Source: Helianthus annuus
Lineage: Eukaryota; Streptophyta; Magnoliopsida; Asterales; Asteraceae
Reading direction: 5' to 3'
DNA length: 64,000 nt
Assembly: GCF_002127325.2 (NCBI RefSeq)
Contig: NC_035449.2
Span: forward strand, 79,398,693 to 79,462,692
Shown here piece after piece: positions 57,664-64,000 of the stretch. The notes under the pieces are model-generated. The model was not told the origin of the DNA and searched no databases. It was given only the letters and a program-made list of their open reading frames with translations. The position numbers and the translations under genes were made by a program. Numbering within the stretch: position 1 is the stretch's first letter; every line of letters begins with the position of its first letter.

Positions 57664-59868
57664 GAGTTACGTGTATGTGCAGGTGTTCCAGATGACGATT
57701 GATTGTCAAGATGAAGGAGGGAGCAACCTGGCACCAGAGGAGAAGGAGGAGGAGGATCCCTGCAACTGAGATCAGGGAGTTTGTTTCTATATATAAATAA
57801 ACCATATTTCAAAACCCTAAAAATCAGAAAATCTAAAAAAACCAAAAATTTGCTTTTATTTTGTTAAAAATTGAAAAAAAAATGTTTGTGTTTTTAAATT
57901 TGTCAAAAATTAAAATTTTGAAAAAAAAAATTGTTGAGTGAATATGCCGAAACCCTCACGACTAAACAAACATGACTATTTCACAATTGAAAATGGTTTT
58001 AACATTGTTAAAAATCAATGTGTTGTAAATCATGGGGGTATTTTATGCAAAACAGAACATGTAAAGCAGAAAATGGATAGCGAGATAAAGCTATCTGCAT
58101 CGGGTTGTCAAATTTTCTTTAAATGTTTTGGATTTTAGGGGGAGCAAAAATTTATTTTAGAAAATATAAAAACATTGGAAAATTTTGAAAAAATAAAAAA
58201 CAATAGAAAATAAAAAAGAGTTTTGTGTAAAAAGAGAAAATGATAGTACATCAGTAGACAATCATAGTACGCTAAAGAAATGGAAAGTTAAAATGTGATA
58301 AACTGTCTCACTGATGATATGCCAGTAGGTTTTTACACGCTTAGTAAATTGATTTTGAGATATAAACTTAAATACCAATAAACTTACTTATCTCGTGGGG
58401 AACATCTCTCGGATATACGGGTAACCCCCGAATTCTTTTTTGAGAGATTGCCTAATTCTAAGTTACTAGATCTTTATACTGTTTGATATCTGGGGTATTA
58501 TACCTGGTCTTCTGATATTGCGGAAGCAATGGCCTAGTCCTCGTATAATACTTTATGCACTTTAATAAAAGCTTTCCCTCTGCATAAAAATTGAAAAATA
58601 TCGAAAGATATAAATCAAGTGCAGTTGTAAAGAGGATCCCTAAGTGGGACACACCTAAAGTCGAGTCTTAATCTCTTTGACTGAACGATAGTTCATACCT
58701 GAGCTCTCAAGGTCTCGCACTAACCCAGAGAACAAATATCAATATAGTATATTCACCTGTAAGACTGAATCTAGGGAATTTTGATACGGGAGTATATTCT
58801 GAGGTGGGACACGCGAATAAGTTGAGTTCTTAAAACATTAATCTCGTATCTCGAATCAGTTGAACTGTGTGTGAGAATTTAAGTGGAACAATATACTGAC
58901 AATCTAAGTGAATCGTTTAGAACTTAAAGTGTTTAAAGCTCAACGGTGCTAGTGATTTGTCATAAACTGATATGATCCTCTGACGTGAACTCAAACAAAA
59001 ATATTGTCTGTAAATATTTCTTCATTGCTTTATGTTAAAGAAAAAGTACAAAAAGATTTTCAGAGTGTTTTAGCATAAACTTTGAAAAATACAAAAAGAT
59101 TTTTTTCTACTTTATTTTAGACAACCAATGTCTGAAAGCTGAGTTTCAAAGTCTAAGTATGCTGAATATGTTTCTGAAAAATAAACAAGTTCATTAATTT
59201 AAAACTTGAGGTTTTTATTGAAAAATCAAAAACAGTTTGTGAAATCTTCAAGGTCAATAATTTGGACTTGGACAAATAAATCATGAGATTTTGGATGCTT
59301 AAAATGTCAAATATAGAGTTATTTTATAGGGGGAGAGAGCCAAGTTATTTCTGGGAAATTTCATATTGTTAAATTTAAGCCAGGTTCTCGATCCAAATTT
59401 ATTTTGGGCCAGGTCATTATGTCTGGGAAAACCTAAAAATCTTTAACTGTCACATATATGAAATGCTCCAGTTCATGTGTAGAGCAAGGTTTTTGATTTT
59501 GAACTTAAATTGTCAAAATTCTTACAACTTGTTTGAGATATGCAGATTTTGCCAGACTACGATCCCGACAGCGGAGCTTAAGGGGGAGTCTGAAGACGAG
59601 CTCAAAGCAAAAGGAAGGTAGGTGACTATCTTAGAGGAGCTTGTAGAGCCAGGTGACGATCTTAGTAGCTGAAAGCATGGAAGCTTAAAGCAAGGTGGAG
59701 TCTGAGCTAAACGAAAGGGGGGCAGCTGAAGCTGAAAACAGATCCGCCGGGAGTCTGTTAGAATCAATGGAGATTCTGTGGTGATGATAATGTCAACACT
59801 TCGTGAAGACTCAGAGAGAGAAGATAGAAAGCTACTAGATTGACTACAGCAATATCCAAGGTGGAGTC
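57664..59868 (+). other. Noncoding 3' region of element C with a conserved module
   Basis: About 2.2 kb without coding frames. The stretch ~58370-58990 matches the reverse complement of ~5400-6000 in element B. The region ~59540-59800 holds 'gggggagtctgaag' and other purine-rich stretches. The polypurine tract is 'aaggtggagtc' (59858-59868) against the LTR. Confidence 0.75.
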
Positions 59869-60335
59869 TGTGAGTGCATATGTCTATCGACTGCGTCAAT
59901 CACGTATCGTAGCTGAATCAGATGTCACAAGACCAGTGCTGAAATAAGATAAAGACAAAGTTGGTGCATGTTGAAGTTCATCAGTACGGATGGACAACAG
60001 GTCCATTAGGACGGATGGCAAAATGTTCATCTGGATTCTGAGGTTATTCAGTGTCGTCCATCCGTCTGGATGGAGTCCATCCGCTAGTATATGTCATCCG
60101 GATGAGGGCTGCCTATAAATAGATGTCTAGGGTCTTGGCATTTGTAACTTTTGGGTATTCTTGAGGCGAAGCTCTGCCAGTTGATTTCACGTTGTATACA
60201 AAGTTATATCAGTTAATAGAAATCATTGATAATTACATCTTCGTGTTCTATCCACATACGTGATTGGATTCCGCAAATTTCACGTTACGGTACGCATTCA
60301 ACTGTCAAGGAATCAGTGCAGATCCTGAATTCACA
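59869..60335 (+). repeat. 3' LTR of element C
   Basis: 467-bp partner of 52702-53166, ending 'ctgaattcaca'; followed by target copy 'atggc'. Confidence 0.88.
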
Positions 60336-61384
60336 ATGGCTTACCCTCTGCCATGCCTGACACCATCGAAGCAACAAAGCTTGACAACATCGAGGAAGTA
60401 TATCGCCTCGCAGCTAGCCTAAACAACAATCGTATTCGTGATAAACAAGTCGCAACCCCCGTCACCTCTAAACCAGCCAACTAAATCACCGCACAATCAA
60501 GTGGTAGCAAGGGTAAGAAACGAAAGTTTCAAAACCTAAGCTACAACGCGATTGTTCCCGTTGCAACCCCAAATCCTGTTACACCTGAAAACACCAAGAA
60601 ACCATACATTGGGGCTCATCCCAAGTGTAATACCTGCCATTATCATCACCCAGCTAACTCAGCTTGTCGCCATTGCACTACATGCAATCAGTTTGGTCAC
60701 ACAACCCCTTATTGTCGCAATAACCCTACACCACAAGTCAACCAAATCCAGCAAGCTCCCCAAAACCCTAAACCGATGAACAACGCACGAGCCTGCTACA
60801 AGTGTGGTGACACAATACATCTTCGTCCTCAATGTCCTCAGCTGAATCAAGAGCAACAACAGCAGCAAGCTCCACGAGGACGAGCCTTCAACATCAACAC
60901 TAATCAAGCTCAAAACGATAATGAAGTCGTTAATGGTACGTTTCTCGTTAACAATCTTTATGCTTCTATACTATTTGATACTGGAGCAGACAAAAGCTTT
61001 GTGTCCATTGAATTTAAATTTATGTTAAGTTGTACACGCCCGAAACTACCTAAGACTATTACAGTCGATTCTGTTCTTCGCAATTGTTTTCTCACCCTCA
61101 ACGAACACGTTTTCCCTATCGATCTCATACCCATGCAATTGGGAATCTTCGATATCATTGTAGGCATGGATTGGCTTCATAAGAACCATGCTGAAATCTC
61201 TTGTCATGAAAAATACGTTCGTTTGCCTCTTCCTTCTGGTGATACTTTACACGTTTATGGAGACCGACCTTCAAGAGGACTGAAGCTTATGTCCTGCACA
61301 CAAGCGAACAAGTACTTACGTAAATAGTAGTTTGCCTTTTTAGCCCATGTTGTTGAAGAAAAGGGCAAGGGAAAGAGCCTAAGT
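60336..61384 (+). pseudogene. G4 gag C terminus, zinc knuckles and protease
   Basis: Resumes the G4 gag frame after element C. It holds two knuckles, 'CTTCNQFGHTTPYC' near 60680 and 'CYKCGDTIHLRPQC' near 60795, then the protease with 'ILFDTGADKSFV' near 60966 and the second motif 'IIVGMDWL' near 61155. Stops: TAA near 60482 and TAG TAG at 61325-61330. The frame stays open from there to 61384, where a solo LTR interrupts it, and continues at 63923. It is a Ty3/gypsy polyprotein of the chromovirus type, inactive. Confidence 0.85.
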
Positions 61385-63917
61385 TGTGACAACTCGTATA
61401 AATCTTTACTTTGTAATTACACGTACATATATGAATTGAATGTGTTGTTTGATTATTTTCTTGAATGATTACAAACTTGGTAATGTGTACGTGAAACCGA
61501 AATCCGAAACCGAAGTATTGTGTTATGCGTCTTTTTGCGAAAAGAAACATTGTAGTATGATACTTTGTGAAATGAAACATTTTAATTAGTTATTTCGTGT
61601 AACTCGAAAGACCACCACTTAGTAAACCCAACCCAACCGACCCCTCCCCCTTGCGCTATAACCAGCCCAACCCGCCACCCATACCCCTTGCGTGAAACAT
61701 GAGGCCAACCCACTCCTTCCCTTTTCGGCCCACAAGATCCAAACACCCTTCTATTTGTTTATATGTATATGCATGAGTTCAAAAAAAATATTGAAACCCT
61801 ACCCTCCCCCTTGTGTGTGTGACGGCAGGAAGGTAGCCCCCCCCCCTTCTCTCATCTCCATCTCGTTCTAGCTCTCTCATCTCCTTCCGGTTAGTGTTGT
61901 GATGTGTTTTGGTTTCTAATTCTGCAAATTCATGGCTACGTTTTTACCTTTATTATGAGTCATGGCTGTGATATTGATTTATTATGCTAGGGTTTTTGTT
62001 GTTGCATGATTAGTTTCGGGTAATTATGCGATTGTGCAAATTAATTGATGATACGCATGCATACATGATCATTGGCTGCGTTTTTGTGAAAATCATGATG
62101 TTTTATATCTAGGTTTTTGTGATTATTGATATGGTTAGGTGATAATTGATGGTTAACCTGATTTTAGTGGTTATTAGGAAGTTCCGGGATCGTTTACACA
62201 CGTTTTGGTGTCGTTTAACTGAAAAACAGAATGCTGATTAATGAAAATAGCCAACTTCAGTTGGCTGTAAACGGACGGTTATAAATCAAAAAATTGATTT
62301 TCTGAAGTCTAAATCATACGTTCTCGAAAAAACTTCAAATGGCGCTGGAATCATATTTTTCTGAGGTCGTTTGCTATTTTTAAAGGCCTGTTTTGTACAG
62401 CAGCAAAAGCTGCGTTTTTTCTGCAGAAATGTATGTTATGTTTTTCGTCATAACCTGTAATCTGGATAGAGTTAGGTCATGAAATTCATACAGTAGATGG
62501 CCACAGGTGTCATCGTAAATCCCCAACTGGAATTTCGTCAATCAGACTTACGATGAATTTTAAATAAATTTTTCCGTGGACTGCAGTCAGAAAGTGATGA
62601 ATCTGATTGCAGCCCGATAAATGATTTTATAAAATAATCCGTAATGAATTGAGTCCCGAGATTTTTACACAATGTGATGTGGGCCGTTTAGAACATTCTA
62701 TAAATTAATTAGAATTTTTGGAACAAGTTGACTATTTTATAAAAATATCCGAAAACAGCGCAGTTTTGGATGTTAAAGCTAAAACAATATAAGTTGTGAT
62801 GTGTGTGTCTAGAGGTCAGTTGTGCTATCTGATAATGATCCAACTTTTTATTTGTCAACGAAAGTGTTATGTGAATTAGTGTGTGCTTGTTCATGAGTAG
62901 TTATAGGTGGAATATGTTTATGTGCGTGAACTGTCAAAGTGAGTGCATGTTATGTGGTAGATGCGTGTAGGAGTTGCATGCCTTATTTGAACACACTAAT
63001 GAACTGAATGGTAATCATACTAGGACATGATTGACCTACCTTGACTTTTAACCATTTTAAGAGACCAAAGGTGAGTTCACACTTTCATCAAAGCATGGGA
63101 TTCCCGGTGGTTTGGGAATGGGTTAAATAACAACTATCCCCTTTAGGTGGGATACGATCTGCGTATTCTCCTTGGGTAGAATACGTACCTCCGCTCTCCT
63201 TGGGAAGAGCGACAACCATAAACTTACTAGACAACAACTCTATCTTAAGTCCCTCATTTTTGTATCGACTTAATCGTTGGGCCATTGGCGAACGGGTCAT
63301 TAGTTAAATAGCGCTATTAGGTCTGACAAGCCTCACAGCGTGTCGCAGAGGACGGGCGTGGACTAATGGACTTGGGCACTTAGTCAATGATGATAGACAT
63401 TGACTCAGGGCACTCAACATAACTTAAGTCAGTAGTCGATATGGTACGGGTCTAGTGGTTTAAAACATTGGGGTAGCCCCCACAGCATATGGTTATGAGA
63501 ACAAGGAACTTGACAACTTATGGTTTTCGAAACAACTTATGGTTTTTGGAACAATATTAAAATGAACAACCAACTGTGAACTCGCCAACCTTTTTGTTGA
63601 CACGTTACCACATGCTTTGCAGGTCGTTAGGTACATGGCTGGGACTTGTACGAGGAGTGGGCGTTGTGGCAGGGAACCAACTGTTGGGTTCCTAACATTT
63701 AAACTTTATGCTTCTAAACTGCTTTATAGGTTTTGATACTTTATGCTTCCGCTAACTTTTGTATTTGGTTTTGGACTTTGGTTTTGGGAACACTAAACAT
63801 TTTGTTTGCTATGGTTTCACTTTACTTTACTTAATGTTTATTATGATTGGTGGTATGTTCCTGGTCAGTCACACGCCTCGCGGTAATACTCCGCTTGTGG
63901 ATTTTGAGGGTGTGACA
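61385..63917 (+). mobile_element. Solo gypsy LTR in G4 pol
   Basis: 2533 bp from 'tgtgacaactcg' to 'gagggtgtgaca', flanked by a perfect 'taagt' at 61380-61384 and 63918-63922. No coding capacity; pyrimidine-rich with a C-run near 61840. Near 63577-63625 it has 'actcgccaacctttttgttg' and 'catgctttgcaggtc'. Layout near the end resembles the LTR fragment at 1-923. One LTR with intact target copies means the internal part was lost by LTR-LTR recombination. Confidence 0.9.
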
Positions 63918-64000
63918 TAAGTGATGTTCCAATTGTGCGTGATTTTCCTAAAGTCTTTCATGGAGATCTTCCTGGTCCTCCTCCATCTCGATCGGTTGAT
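63918..64000 (+). pseudogene. Start of the G4 RT region, cut by the window edge
   Basis: The frame resumes after one target copy and reads 'DVPIVRDFPKVFHGDLPG', the linker before gypsy RT (compare '[19 protein letters not shown]' in the chromovirus). It runs off the window. Confidence 0.85.

Larger units (their letters stand above)
52702..60335 (+). mobile_element. Non-autonomous copia-like element C
   Basis: LTRs 52702-53166 and 59869-60335 (465/467 bp, about 5-6% different by eye) are flanked by 'atggt' / 'atggc', four of five bases matching. It has the same layout and almost the same length as element B (7634 versus 7564 bp): priming site, word array, gag, acidic and coiled-coil modules, second knuckle, ~2.2 kb noncoding, LTR. 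No protease, integrase or RT. It sits in the gag of G4. Confidence 0.9.

Overview
The window is plant nuclear DNA made almost entirely of nested transposable elements. I found no convincing host gene, rRNA or tRNA gene. The organism is a flowering plant. The priming sites match plant initiator tRNA-Met, and the families (Tekay-type chromovirus with ~3.5 kb LTRs and a proline-rich leader ORF, Sirevirus-type copia, CCHC-gag copia relatives) suggest Asteraceae. That last step rests on recall and was not searched. All counts and percentages below were made by eye.

Left part (1-22,404). The end of a Ty3/gypsy LTR (1-923, with a 48-bp tandem repeat) has landed inside the gag of copia-like element A (minus strand, gag 924-2197, LTR 2717-3182). 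Element A and a complete copia-like element B (4281-11844, TSD ctttt) both sit in copy A of a noncoding DNA element called X here. Copy A of X (3183-4280 plus 11845-12776) is followed by an ~0.9 kb tandem duplication, long (TA)n tracts and a Helitron-like end (to 14188). Next come a gypsy solo LTR with an inverted-repeat start (14467-17716), a hAT remnant with a small BED zinc-finger ORF, a SINE-like sequence, and a second copy of X plus Helitron (19139-22124).

Right part (22,405-64,000). One old Ty3/gypsy element, called G4 here, forms the scaffold: LTR pieces ~22405-24048 and 50832-51149, primer site 51153, gag from 52153, protease at 60336-61384, RT starting at 63923. Three elements interrupt it. 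(1) A Sirevirus-like copia (minus strand, 24049-50831, TSD cgttt) in its LTR. This one carries a long extra 3' ORF, which is itself split by a young, nearly intact Tekay-type chromovirus (26593-40632). (2) Copia-like element C (52702-60335) in gag. (3) A solo LTR (61385-63917, TSD taagt) in pol. Removing each insertion with one TSD copy restores the host reading frame.

LTR divergence fits the nesting: about 1% for the chromovirus, 3-4% for B, 4-5% for the Sirevirus and 5-6% for C. Only the chromovirus is close to functional: ORF0-like protein of 427 aa plus a 1525-aa gag-pol with a chromodomain.

The strongest candidates for something undescribed are these. Elements A, B and C carry family-specific arrays of a ~9-bp word at a characteristic spacing in the leader before gag, and the same word recurs in their LTRs. 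B and C share a gag / coiled-coil / second-zinc-knuckle layout without pol, and a conserved ~600-bp noncoding module near the 3' LTR. The chromovirus carries four hairpins between its two ORFs, one with a compensatory base-pair change.
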